Notes: generated by a model from the letters alone, not told the origin. Positions 44,201 through 52,120 are shown, numbered from the stretch's first letter. The stretch is DNA of 64,000 bases from DTU072 sp050309775 (GCA_050309775.1 JBNRMV010000013.1:62001-126000); one strand, 5' to 3'. Program-made: numbers and translations.

Positions 44201-44939
44201 CAGTTGTGGCTATGTATGTGATTTCGCCCGGGGCATAGTCTGCCGCGCCTATTTTGTTCTGATATTGATAAATAGTGTCGGCGCCTTTTACAGTAGTTGA
44301 ATTTACGAACATATATTCTTCGGTATCGCCCTCGTATTCTGTCTGGCTATAATATGCCTCGGCTTCCTCATTAGACAAGTCGGGGAAACCAAGAGAGGAA
44401 TATATTTTTGTTATATCCTTTCGGGTAACGGTGGGGGTATTCTTTTTGGTGCCGTCGGTGAAAACATAAGTTTCATCATTGTACAAGTCATGGTTGCCCA
44501 TGGCTATATAAACCTGAAAATGGGGTTTTCCCGCCAGCCTGATTTCGTTTTGCAATGCGCGGAGGGCGTTCGCCACATCTATATGAGCCTGTCTTTCGCC
44601 GTCTTGAGCTATGTCGCCCGATACGACAAGATAATCAGGTTTTTGCTCTTTTATGCCTTCAAGCGCGGCTCTGAAAACAAGCTCCGCCTCCAGCCATAAT
44701 TTTGTCGAAGTCCTTTGTACATGCCTTTTGAAAACTTCTCCATAATTGCTGTCGCAATAACGCAAAGGATAATAATGCGTGTCTGTTATGTGCGCAATGA
44801 CGACTTCGTCTGTCCAAATCGGCTCGTCGGCAGCCTGCGCCTTTTCTCCGACGGTCAACAGCCCTGCAATAATGCAAAAGGCCATGAGCATGACCAAAAC
44901 AAAAAGCAACATCTTGTTTCGATATAAGAATCTGTCCAT
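41280..44939 (-). CDS. Cell-surface protein with two calcineurin-like metallophosphoesterase domains
   Basis: 1219 residues: N-terminal signal peptide (cleavage near AQA-AD, ~39). Phosphoesterase 1 is at ~45-360 (HITDTHYY, VVSGDIAQDGERQ, AMGNHDLYND, ISHHSIVEH, YVFTGHAHANDIAHH); a ~380-residue helical region follows. A fibronectin-like/purple-acid-phosphatase N domain (GLEPNTEYWYRAGSAEFGYYS) precedes phosphoesterase 2 at ~860-1090 (LISDIQGF, INSGDVVDNSRN, AAGNHEKYYF, VIMHKSLYSAG, VISGHDHTYSE). Both metal sites look complete. A C-terminal membrane helix followed by a Lys/Asp/Glu tail anchors it. Probable extracellular phosphatase/nucleotidase; substrate unknown. Good SD (GGAGG). Confidence 0.88.
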   Translation of the reverse strand: MDRFLYRNKMLLFVLVMLMAFCIIAGLLTVGEKAQAADEPIWTDEVVIAHITDTHYYPLRYCDSNYGEVFKRHVQRTSTKLWLEAELVFRAALEGIKEQKPDYLVVSGDIAQDGERQAHIDVANALRALQNEIRLAGKPHFQVYIAMGNHDLYNDETYVFTDGTKKNTPTVTRKDITKIYSSLGFPDLSNEEAEAYYSQTEYEGDTEEYMFVNSTTVKGADTIYQYQNKIGAADYAPGEITYIATTATGQTIIGLDVPQSNAVEGHVLGGTLTKATQAFLTENKSHTDYAIGISHHSIVEHITLQKELLTGFILTDHINSADFLADYGMRYVFTGHAHANDIAHHISFNNNQITDIESSANLSTNSNVRYATIKSGTLGDLDVQNLFVINDYMQDLDISKAIDGGYMTEEYFTINKTTEFINFEQKKILNYSEYARRRVYDNVADNYIKEFLNPDILSGLGAMVGDKLPSFLSSLADSIDQLVLNIVSEIEEKILKDYTYSGDNELLQENKLFGFVEELVYRAINIQVAPNTNVLELVMTSYYYSINGSDAPTFEDLPENIQQGIEFARSGEFVKELLDVLLDEEKGLYFLVKGIMNTPLDISEGVDLNRTFRTIVGPMLGFNKDTDPLQITNILIGKVVTNFLNSTLAADLGLDFDIDGDVMDFLDNTIEDYLTPSLYTGLGELVANILVSLSVDPTPDGGAEKQLIKIFADDAYTYTSAPRADLPTVENGKLPSKLAITFGTDTTTTKNLNWFTDMRVTDSAVQYMKKSDGAFDPAKATTKTGVAQIYGYTVGLIDIGLFAQLGYTEAARHTVSLTGLEPNTEYWYRAGSAEFGYYSPVYSFKTAPVDGAFEVLLISDIQGFTNGVYQEVAKVMAKVDSVFENGYDFVINSGDVVDNSRNVTQFDYLLNTLSAYWSNTTQVIAAGNHEKYYFEMKEDYEPSSEEVVTNEYNYMLMHYNFALPEQDTKTGAYYSFDYSGVHFVVLNTNNIEDDKLSQTQLDWLNKDLADTTKKHKVVIMHKSLYSAGSHTFDADIVGMRAQLSPVFEKNGVHLVISGHDHTYSETFYLDGNGKKITFASNGKYKIGNKGTVYINLGTMGNKFYKYQEQDHIPVFTGEKLHEPALRNPTFGKLVYDGKDLYYQGYEYNTATGEIVEIKSKLNALDITLIVVGCVAGASGIVVAVFVLLNAKKKGAKAKDDMNKDDKGESIENKEDTKEE

Positions 44940-44985
44940 TAAGAAAACCTCCGTAAAATATATCTTGTGTTTAAGTTTTTTTTAA

Positions 44986-46353
44986 TTAAAATGTATAAAG
45001 CGAAACGCTCTTTAGTCGGCCTGCCAACTGTTTGTCGGTGGTAAATATGAGCGTAGCCCTATCGGTGTTTTGGGTGTGCATCAAATCAATCATTCTGTTT
45101 TTGTCCTCTTGTGACATTTCGTCCTCAGGCTCAAACATAAGCGTCAAGGGGCGCTCCATAGAAAGACAGGCCATGATTGCAAGTTTTCTTCTTGTTTGCT
45201 CGTCAAGTTTTGAGATTTTTTGGCGAATGATTTTTTGGTTGAGTTCAAAGGACTTAAGCAGGAACGCCGATTTTTCTTCGGAAATGCCTGCGGCTTTGTA
45301 TTCGCTGCGTACGCTCTTCAATGAACGCGCGTACCTGTCAAGCGTATCTTCAAGGCAGTTTATGATGCCTTTCATTTTTTCCCGATATTCGGCGCGCAAT
45401 ATAGCCGTGATGCTTTCGCCCTCGATTCTTATGTCGCCTCCGCTGATTTGAATATTGCTTGGCAGTGTGCGCATAATCGCCGCAACAATGTTGAAAAGCA
45501 CTCTTTCCGATTCGGAATATACCACCGTAATGCCCTTTCGTTTGACATCGAAAGTGACATTCTTGATTTCTACGCTGCCGGTGTCTTTGTCGATAAGTGT
45601 CAGATATTTTACTTCAAGAATGTTGCGCACATCGAATGTTTCTATCTTTGTTTGGGGAAGCTCCATAAAACTCTGTTCCGTAACCCCGTCGGGGTTTGTG
45701 ACTGCAATCGTCGGCACCTTGCCGATTTTTTTGTATTCCTCGACGGTCTGCTCTTTCAGCTCCGCGGTGGCTTGTAACTCTGCAGCAAGTTTTTCGTCCA
45801 GCGCCGCAAGCGCAGTTTCGATTTTTTGTTTTTCTGTAATATGTGTTTCGGATTGTTTTTCGTATAGTTCAATCTTTTCTGCTTCTTTTTTATAAAATTC
45901 TTGCTCCAGATTGGTTTTTTGCAGTTCTAGCTCCAACTCCAACAAACGGTTTTCGTATGCCAACTTGTTTTGCTGTTTCAGAATCTCCAGTTCTTCAAGT
46001 TTAGCTTGAGCTTGTTTTTCAAGATATTCGGCGCGCCTTGCGTATTCCTTCTCCTGCGCTTCTAAGAGCGCCTTGAACCGGATATTGGCATTTTCAAGTT
46101 TTTTGCGCTGGGATTCCAGCTGATTTTTCAGCGCCTCTGCTTTCTGCGCCGCACGTTTGTATTCGCCTTTTGTAAGAGGAAGGTCGATATCTCTCGTCCA
46201 CCAAAGCGGAATTTCGTCAGATGCTTTTTTGTTTGATTGCAAAAAATCCTGAGGGGAAGGTATGTAGTCCAATTTGTTCAACAAAAATTCCGGCACTTTG
46301 TAATCCGTTTTGTCCGTAGTGACCATTTTTATCTTTTTGTTGACAAAAGCCAT
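44986..46353 (-). CDS. Coiled-coil protein with a C-terminal degenerate ABC-ATPase-like domain
   Basis: 455 residues, cytosolic. Residues ~60-215 are a long Glu/Lys/Gln-rich coiled coil. Residues ~240-455 follow the ABC nucleotide-binding fold in order: beta entry VEIKNVTFDVKRKGITVVY, a Walker A place reading SESERVLF instead of GxxGxGKS/T, ISGGDIRIEGESI (the usual p-x-G-x-I-x-i-x-G loop), a signature place KLDEQTRRKLAIMACLSMERP in place of LSGGQxQRxxIARAL, Walker B place LTLMFEPED, and a switch-like TLIFTTDK. It therefore cannot bind ATP in the normal way. It has its own promoter. The function is unknown; a structural partner of membrane systems is a guess. Confidence 0.75.
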   Translation of the reverse strand: MAFVNKKIKMVTTDKTDYKVPEFLLNKLDYIPSPQDFLQSNKKASDEIPLWWTRDIDLPLTKGEYKRAAQKAEALKNQLESQRKKLENANIRFKALLEAQEKEYARRAEYLEKQAQAKLEELEILKQQNKLAYENRLLELELELQKTNLEQEFYKKEAEKIELYEKQSETHITEKQKIETALAALDEKLAAELQATAELKEQTVEEYKKIGKVPTIAVTNPDGVTEQSFMELPQTKIETFDVRNILEVKYLTLIDKDTGSVEIKNVTFDVKRKGITVVYSESERVLFNIVAAIMRTLPSNIQISGGDIRIEGESITAILRAEYREKMKGIINCLEDTLDRYARSLKSVRSEYKAAGISEEKSAFLLKSFELNQKIIRQKISKLDEQTRRKLAIMACLSMERPLTLMFEPEDEMSQEDKNRMIDLMHTQNTDRATLIFTTDKQLAGRLKSVSLYTF

Positions 46354-46381
46354 GCTATACTCTCCCTAAAATACTTATATT

Positions 46382-46411
46382 ATCATATCACGCGCAATCA
46401 ATAATTGTCAA
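46382..46411 (-). promoter_or_regulatory. Promoter of the coiled-coil/pseudo-ABC gene
   Basis: -35 TTGACA (46406-46411), 18 bp, -10 TATGAT (46382-46387); leader ~30 nt with GGGAG. Confidence 0.65.
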
Positions 46412-46452
46412 TACAACTTTTGTAGTAAAAAATAATAAAAACTAAGGTAATT

Positions 46453-46487
46453 AAAAAACGGCAACCCGTTCTGCAACGGGTTGCCGT
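46453..46487 (-). terminator. Terminator of the 6S RNA gene
   Basis: Perfect 13-bp GC-rich stem (46458-46470 and 46475-46487, 4-nt loop) followed by T6 on the minus strand. Confidence 0.92.
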
Positions 46488-46704
46488 CCCTTCGCTATAG
46501 TGCTTACTATACGAAAATTACTCCAGAGATGCCGTCTCAACGGGGATAACAAACCCGCTTTCGCAGGTGGGTAGACTGTTGTACCTTTTGCCTTCCCCTG
46601 GCTATACTGATATAGGGGGCATGACAGCCGCGTATTCAAACTCCGTCTTCCCTTATTTTTGTTTAGGGTTAAATACCGGCCCGCATCCACGCACATCCTA
46701 GATT
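46488..46704 (-). ncRNA. ssrS: 6S RNA (3' end approximate)
   Basis: Between a 6S-type promoter and a strong terminator the minus strand aligns by eye, in order, with landmarks of E. coli 6S RNA. These are GGATGTGCGTGGATGCGGGCC near the 5' end (E. coli GAGATGTTCGCAAGCGGGCC), GCCGGTATTTAACC (GCCGATATTT), CGGAGTTTGAATACGCGG, GAAGGC-AAAAGG, ACCCACCTGCGAAAGCGGGTT (CACCTTG...CAAGGGTT), and CGGCATCTC near the 3' end (GGCGGCATCTC). Its role is to sequester sigma-A RNA polymerase in stationary phase by mimicking an open promoter. The mature 3' end probably lies near 46510-46530. No open reading frame here is credible. Confidence 0.82.
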
Positions 46705-46710
46705 AAATAT

Positions 46711-46739
46711 AGTGTAGCACATAAAAAGCTAGGTTTCAA
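46711..46739 (-). promoter_or_regulatory. Promoter of 6S RNA
   Basis: -35 TTGAAA (46734-46739), 17-bp spacer, -10 TACACT (46711-46716); predicted start ~46703-46704. Confidence 0.7.
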
Positions 46740-46782
46740 TAGGAAAATTTTGCTACTGTGCTAATTATTATTGCACTTTTTT

Positions 46783-46811
46783 TTGACTTTATAACTTAAC
46801 TGAAGTATAAT
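46783..46811 (+). promoter_or_regulatory. Promoter of the ECF S-component gene
   Basis: -35 TTGACT (46783-46788), 17-bp spacer, perfect -10 TATAAT (46806-46811). Start of transcription near 46818, i.e. downstream of the ATG at 46813, which excludes that codon as the start. Confidence 0.75.
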
Positions 46812-46842
46812 AATGAAAAATTTCTTTCTTTGGGGGCGGTTA

Positions 46843-47418
46843 ATGAAACTATCTAGGACACAATTTATCACAACAAATGCTTTGCTCTTTGCGATAGTGT
46901 TGTTGTTTGTAATCTTCCCCTTAGCTATCGGCACAGTTCAGCTGGCATTCATTCCGCTGGTTGCCATAATCATTTCTGCGCAGTTCATCGGCTTGAAGAA
47001 CGGCATTGTGACGGGCTTGTTCTTCGGACTGGTTTCGCTGGCAATAGCTTATATGCGCCCGACAAGCATTTTGTACTTTGCATTTCAAAACCCCGCCATC
47101 TCCGTACTGCCCCGAATTCTTATCGGCATTGCGGCATATTATGCCGGCGCAGGCTGGCGAAAACTTTTCCCAAAATTGCCTGCTGTTTTTTCATATGCTG
47201 TCGGCAGCGCCGCCGGAGTAATCACAAATACCGTAGGCGTGTTGGGACTTATACTGGCTTTCTACAACGGCAGACCGCTAGGCACGGCAGGCGCAGCAAT
47301 AAACATTGAGTTCATTTCCGCCATAATCGTCAGCAACTCGCTGATTGAAATCCTGATTTGCACCGTAATAACACCGCCAATTATTTTAGCATTAAAAAAG
47401 GCATTCAAAATCGCATAA
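46843..47418 (+). CDS. ECF transporter S (substrate-binding) component
   Basis: 191-residue integral membrane protein with about six helices: NALLFAIVLLFVIFPLAIG, LAFIPLVAIIISAQFIG, GIVTGLFFGLVSLAIAYM, then VLPRILIGIAAYYAG and two further helices. The Q-F-I-x-x-N-A-x-L-x-A opening and the VLPRILIG segment fit vitamin/cofactor S components that dock on a shared EcfAA'T module, none of which is in the window. Substrate cannot be told. I use the ATG at 46843 (purine-rich GGGGGCGG upstream) because the promoter places the transcript start after the ATG at 46813. Confidence 0.82.
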   Translation: MKLSRTQFITTNALLFAIVLLFVIFPLAIGTVQLAFIPLVAIIISAQFIGLKNGIVTGLFFGLVSLAIAYMRPTSILYFAFQNPAISVLPRILIGIAAYYAGAGWRKLFPKLPAVFSYAVGSAAGVITNTVGVLGLILAFYNGRPLGTAGAAINIEFISAIIVSNSLIEILICTVITPPIILALKKAFKIA

Positions 47419-47471
47419 AATTTTCTTTACTAAATTACGGCAATAGCCAAAAAATGTACTCTCGTTATACT

Positions 47472-49976
47472 TTATAAAGCCCTTTCGTTTTGGAAACTTA
47501 ATTTACGGAAGGCTTTTTTGTTGCTCAGCGCCACAAGCAGATATACCGAAACATACACACCGAAAGCAATGGCTGCAATGACAAAAATGCTTGCCGGGAA
47601 TATCTGATAGATAAGGTATTTATTTATCAAGGCTGCAAAGACCGGCATTATTCTGTTAAAAATAAGCGACAGACATGTGCCGATAACGCCGCCTGACAAT
47701 GCAATTATAGCGCTCTCATACAATGTAAGCAATAAGAATTTTGATGACGACAAACCGCTGGCTTTATAGACGGTAAACTCTTTTTTGCGGTCGTTAAGCG
47801 TGACAATCGTCAGGTTTATGACGCCTATAAAAGCCACCAAGCTGACAAGTATCTGCAAAAACTTCAGCAATGCCGACACTCCCTCCAGTCCTTTAGATGT
47901 GGCATATGCCCAATCGTTAAAGTTCAGCACAAACAGTCCCGGCTCGTCTGATATTTTGTCGCGCAGCGCAAAAAACATGTCCTGTTTTGTAGAGGCGGCT
48001 TTTATGAAAACCATGCTGCTTTCCGTGGCTATTTCTTGCTGATTGTAGGTCATGTCGCCGATGTTGACATATATGACCCTGTCGTTTTCGGTGTTGGTGT
48101 AATCAAGAGCGACTATCTCAAAGTCATAATCAAGTTTTTCTTCATAAGTCACGCTTGCCGTTGAGCGCTGTCTTGACGGTCTGAAGGTGTCGCCTACTTT
48201 TAACCCGAAGCGTGTTGCCAAGTCGTGGCTCATTACCATGGCATGGGGCGTTGTTGCGAATTTTTTTATTCTCTCATCGCTAACTCCGCTTGTGGCATAT
48301 GACAGCGCCGAAGCCGCGCTGATACCAATAACTTTGTATCTTAACGGACTGCGGTTTTGTCCGGGGATTGCGTAATCGGCGGTTTTGTAATAAACGACAT
48401 CGTTTACGCCCTCAACAGTAAAAAGTTTGTTTGTCAGTTCTTCAAAATTCCTTTCTTCAGCGCTGCTTACGACATAATCGGCGGAAAACCTTGAATTGTA
48501 CGGCGTTATGGCAGTAATGACCAGACTTATAACCGAAACCACGATAAACGAAAAGGTCACCGCCGCACCTACAAGCACGGTCAGCACATTGGTAGAGGCG
48601 TTCCTTTTTATTGAAAATGAAGCCAAACGGCTCTCCTTACTGAAAACGGAAAAAATCCTGCTGAAGGCTCTAACGGCATATGGCACGACAAAATATACCC
48701 ATACGGCAAACAGCGCAATAACCGTCACAGTAAGCGGCACTACCCATTCTTCAAGTAAGAACAGCAAAGAAACGCTAGCGGCAAGCAGCAAGCTCAATGC
48801 AATGATTATTACGGGTCGGGTATACTTGACATCCTTGACTATGCCCGATGTAAGTTCTCTGATGGATTTTTTGCTGATGCGCAATATGGGAAAAATGGCG
48901 GATACCGCCGACACGCCCACGCCGACAAAAAATGCCGCAAAATACTTCCATATATCATATTTGATAGCCCCGGGGAAGCTGGGTATAAGCGCTTTTGATA
49001 CAATCGCCATGCCCACCCTGCCTAGCGCAACGCCTATGGCTGCGCCTGCAACGCCGTATAGTATGACCTCGGACATCATTATGAACAGCGTTTGTGCCGG
49101 AGATGCGCCGGCGGCTTTGAAAATTATCATTTCATTAAGTCGATTTCTGGCTATGACAAGATATGAAGTAAAAAGTATCAGCACCATGATAGTCATAATA
49201 AAAGCCAACGCTATGTTGAGCAACTGTGTATTGCTTTCGACGATTTCGCCAAGGCGCTGAGTGTCAATGGCTGTGTCCAAAACTATGGCGTCATTTTTCA
49301 TATGCGCCTGCAATTCCGCCGCAACATCATCATAATTTGCGCCGTCTGCCAGCTTCAAATAGGCAAGATTGATAACTCCCCTATGATTTATGGCAGAAAA
49401 ATCTATAAACACATTGTTTACGCTGCTGTCGGCAAAAAATCCAAGGTTTTGCAGTACCCTTGACACCGTCATTTTTTCAAATTTTCCCCAGCCCTCAAAA
49501 AACAATTCGATGCTGTCACCGGCTTTTATGCCCAGTTCTGCGGCAAAGTCTTCTCCAATCCAAACCGACGGATATTCAATGCTGTTTTCGGCAACCGAAT
49601 GCGTCACCAGTTTTTCAGGATACCGCTCATTGAGAGAGGGCAAATCGGCAGCCTCAAGCATGACTATTTTTGTGGTGTCGGCAGTCTTGACTAAAGCTGC
49701 GCTTTGCAAAAAACAATCGGCATATTCTATGCTCTTTCTGTTGTCGGTTACATAGTCTTCAATCTTTGCCATTGCAAACAGTTCGCCTTTGAGAACAATG
49801 TCCGTATCTCCCGCCAGCCTGCTTTGGGAGGCGGCGTTTATGTTATAAAAAAGCCCCGTCATAGACAACGCAACAAATATCATAAGCGTGACAATGGCAA
49901 TCGTCGTCACAATGAGGGCGATTTGCGTACGGTTATTCTTTATGCTGCGTAGCGTATGGTTGATGATTATGTTCAT
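47472..49976 (-). CDS. FtsX-like permease of an ABC exporter
   Basis: 834-residue MacB/FtsX-type permease with two FtsX units. An N-terminal TM (~18-40) is followed by an extracellular MacB_PCD-like region (~45-240), three TMs (~250-375), a central pair of TMs (~390-435) and a TM near 465-490. A second extracellular region (~495-690) and a final three-TM unit (~700-825) with LLTLYESAIIALSGGVIGTCLSL follow. Such permeases move lipids/peptides or transmit force to envelope partners rather than import solutes. It overlaps its ATPase by 4 nt (ATGA). Confidence 0.92.
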   Translation of the reverse strand: MNIIINHTLRSIKNNRTQIALIVTTIAIVTLMIFVALSMTGLFYNINAASQSRLAGDTDIVLKGELFAMAKIEDYVTDNRKSIEYADCFLQSAALVKTADTTKIVMLEAADLPSLNERYPEKLVTHSVAENSIEYPSVWIGEDFAAELGIKAGDSIELFFEGWGKFEKMTVSRVLQNLGFFADSSVNNVFIDFSAINHRGVINLAYLKLADGANYDDVAAELQAHMKNDAIVLDTAIDTQRLGEIVESNTQLLNIALAFIMTIMVLILFTSYLVIARNRLNEMIIFKAAGASPAQTLFIMMSEVILYGVAGAAIGVALGRVGMAIVSKALIPSFPGAIKYDIWKYFAAFFVGVGVSAVSAIFPILRISKKSIRELTSGIVKDVKYTRPVIIIALSLLLAASVSLLFLLEEWVVPLTVTVIALFAVWVYFVVPYAVRAFSRIFSVFSKESRLASFSIKRNASTNVLTVLVGAAVTFSFIVVSVISLVITAITPYNSRFSADYVVSSAEERNFEELTNKLFTVEGVNDVVYYKTADYAIPGQNRSPLRYKVIGISAASALSYATSGVSDERIKKFATTPHAMVMSHDLATRFGLKVGDTFRPSRQRSTASVTYEEKLDYDFEIVALDYTNTENDRVIYVNIGDMTYNQQEIATESSMVFIKAASTKQDMFFALRDKISDEPGLFVLNFNDWAYATSKGLEGVSALLKFLQILVSLVAFIGVINLTIVTLNDRKKEFTVYKASGLSSSKFLLLTLYESAIIALSGGVIGTCLSLIFNRIMPVFAALINKYLIYQIFPASIFVIAAIAFGVYVSVYLLVALSNKKAFRKLSFQNERAL

Positions 49977-50641
49977 TGTTCTATTATTTTTCCGTCTTTT
50001 ATCTGTATAATTTTGTTGCCGTATTCGGAATTCTTGTTGCTGTGCGTAACTTGCAATATGGTCGTGCCCATATCCTTGTTTATTTTGCTCAAAAGCTCCA
50101 TTATGTTCTGCGCCGATTTGCTGTCCAAGTTGCCCGTTGGCTCGTCTAAGAATATGACCTTGGGTTCAAAAATAAGCCCTCTGGCTATTGCCACTCTCTG
50201 TTGCTCGCCGCCTGACAGCTTTGACGGCATTTTTTGTCTGTATGCGGATATGCCAAGATAATCCAGCAAAAAGTCCAACCGCTCGGCATAGCTTTTTTTC
50301 TTTTCGCCGTTCAGTACTGCCGGCAAAATAATATTTTCTTCAACGGTCAAATAAGGAGCAAGGTTAAAAAACTGGAATACAAAGCCGATTTTTGTTCTGC
50401 GCAACTGCGCCAAACGACTTTCTTTCAGTATGGTTATGTCCTCGCCGTCAATAAATACCTTGCCTTTTGTCGGCAAATCCATGCCGCCAAGAATGGTCAG
50501 CAAGGTGCTTTTGCCGCTGCCTGATGCGCCAACTATTGAAACAAAATCACCTTTTTGGACATCTAAACTGACATTATCAAGAACCCATATGTCATTATTA
50601 AAGCTCTTTGAAATATTTTGTGCGCTAATTATTTTTTCCAA
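49973..50641 (-). CDS. ABC exporter ATP-binding protein (LolD/MacB type)
   Basis: 222 residues with all ATPase motifs: Walker A GASGSGKSTL, Q-loop in VFQFFNLAPYLTVEENI, signature LSGGEQQRVAIARGL, Walker B VIFLDEPTGNLDS, switch His in VTHSNKN. The LDEPTGNLDS form is typical of the MacB/LolD/FtsE class that pairs with FtsX-like permeases. Translation starts with TTG at 50641, with GGAGG 6 nt upstream; the gene overlaps the upstream membrane-anchored protein by 17 nt and the permease by 4 nt. Confidence 0.95.
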   Translation of the reverse strand: MEKIISAQNISKSFNNDIWVLDNVSLDVQKGDFVSIVGASGSGKSTLLTILGGMDLPTKGKVFIDGEDITILKESRLAQLRRTKIGFVFQFFNLAPYLTVEENIILPAVLNGEKKKSYAERLDFLLDYLGISAYRQKMPSKLSGGEQQRVAIARGLIFEPKVIFLDEPTGNLDSKSAQNIMELLSKINKDMGTTILQVTHSNKNSEYGNKIIQIKDGKIIEQ

Positions 50642-52085
50642 TCAATTCCTCCAGTTCTTCCATATCTATAAGTCCGGCTATGGAATCTTCAATAATATCT
50701 TGTATCGGTCGCCTGTATTTTTCCAGCAGGCCTTGAATATCGATAATTTTTAACACAAAGTTTGCAAGTCGCAAAGAAAAGGTCTTGTCAAAATATTCTT
50801 CCATACCGTCGGCAAGCTGCCTTAAATCCCGCGCCTTTTCGGCAAGGTCGTCAATCTCCTGTTGGCTCATGTCTCGTAAGTGTTCGGCATCTGTGGCGGC
50901 AAGCGTGTCTATATTGTCAAAAAAGTCGTTTAATCTTTGCTCTATCAAAACTTCATATGCATCAAAATCAATTTCTTCATCCGATTTCGCCACTATGTGT
51001 AGCATTCTTTTGTACTGTGTAAACAAACTAGCGTACTCGGTGATAAAACTTTGCCTGTCGCTTATTGCCGTCTTTGCGGAGTTTTTATAACTTTCCTCAA
51101 TGCCGCTTTTTATGGCTTCGGACAGTTCGATATGAGAAAGTATGAGTTTGTGCTGCGCGTCTGCGCCCTCTGTTTCGGCAATATAAGAAAACAGCAATTC
51201 AAAGCTGTATGCGTCGGTCATTTTCATTATGCTGCCAAGCGCATAAAAGAGGTTTGCAACCTTGTTTTTGCTTGCCTGCATGGCAATGCTGAACGCTTCG
51301 TATTCCTCTTCCGTCAAATTTTCATATTCCCTTTGTGGGTCAAAATTCAGTCCAAGCAGCTTCTCGGTGTTTTCATACCCAAGTTTTTCAATAATCCTTA
51401 TATAATTTGAGCCAAGCGAATACACGACTGCCTGCAAAGCTCTTGCATCAGCGCCGGACATACCGCTTGCGGCGGCGTCAGACAGCATATTGTAACAAAA
51501 TATCGTGTTGGCGGTCAGCGTAACAAAGTTTTCTCGGCCAAGAAGTTTCAGAGTGTCGGCATAATCTGTTTGAGCCGCCAAATCGGAAATCAATTCATAC
51601 AAGAATGCGGCAAGTTCGGTTTCAGTAAATCCCGTTTTTTCAAAAAAAGCTAGAAAATACTGGTTGAAGTCAGAAAAAATGCTTTTCGCCTGCTCCTTAT
51701 CCTCGTCAAATTCCCCCGACGGCACAGAAAACCCGCTACCTTTCAGCACTTCTACCAATTCTCCCAGATAATCTGCAAATGCAAGCATTTTGTCCGTGGG
51801 TATCCTGGCTCGGCTAAGAGCAGACAGCAACGCTGTGGCAACATAATTGTTTTTGTCTGCGATATAATAAGAATATTTCAAAATGTTGGAAATCTTATTG
51901 TTAAAAATAAGTTTGTGAACACCGCCGTATTCCAGCGGTTTTCTTTCGTTGTCGAACGAATACCCAGGGTCGGCGCTTTTGCGAAGCAATATCGGCAACG
52001 CAATCGACAAAGCAATAATTAAAATAAGCAGTATGCTGCAAGTGACAATCAGCGCTTGCTTATTCTTTTTTGTCAATACTTTCAT
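50625..52085 (-). CDS. Membrane-anchored helical protein linked to the ABC exporter
   Basis: 486 residues; family not recognised. The start MKVLTKKNKQALIV runs into a single membrane helix (~12-35, ILLILIIALSIALPILL), after which ~430 residues of mostly helical sequence lie outside the membrane, with no cysteine-rich, catalytic or repeat motif that I can name. It is the first gene of a three-gene unit with the ABC ATPase and FtsX permease, so it may be the substrate-side or periplasm-like partner of that exporter. The ATG at 52085 has no SD and follows a perfect promoter by 6 nt. Confidence 0.72.
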   Translation of the reverse strand: MKVLTKKNKQALIVTCSILLILIIALSIALPILLRKSADPGYSFDNERKPLEYGGVHKLIFNNKISNILKYSYYIADKNNYVATALLSALSRARIPTDKMLAFADYLGELVEVLKGSGFSVPSGEFDEDKEQAKSIFSDFNQYFLAFFEKTGFTETELAAFLYELISDLAAQTDYADTLKLLGRENFVTLTANTIFCYNMLSDAAASGMSGADARALQAVVYSLGSNYIRIIEKLGYENTEKLLGLNFDPQREYENLTEEEYEAFSIAMQASKNKVANLFYALGSIMKMTDAYSFELLFSYIAETEGADAQHKLILSHIELSEAIKSGIEESYKNSAKTAISDRQSFITEYASLFTQYKRMLHIVAKSDEEIDFDAYEVLIEQRLNDFFDNIDTLAATDAEHLRDMSQQEIDDLAEKARDLRQLADGMEEYFDKTFSLRLANFVLKIIDIQGLLEKYRRPIQDIIEDSIAGLIDMEELEELIGKNN

Positions 52086-52091
52086 AGCATA

Positions 52092-52120
52092 ATTATACAT
52101 TTACACTCGTCCTGTGTCAA
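52092..52120 (-). promoter_or_regulatory. Perfect consensus promoter, leaderless configuration
   Basis: -35 TTGACA (52115-52120), 17 bp, -10 TATAAT (52092-52097), then TATGCT and the ATG at 52085. The upstream in-frame ATG at 52100 lies within the promoter and cannot be in the mRNA. Confidence 0.8.

Noticed and set aside
46451..46696. 81-codon minus-strand frame
   Set aside because: It covers the 6S RNA and its terminator; the encoded protein has no start signal and is explained by structured RNA.
48496..49260. 254-codon plus-strand frame
   Set aside because: Antisense to the FtsX-like permease; composition (Thr/Ala/Met-rich) is that of a reverse-strand shadow of hydrophobic codons.
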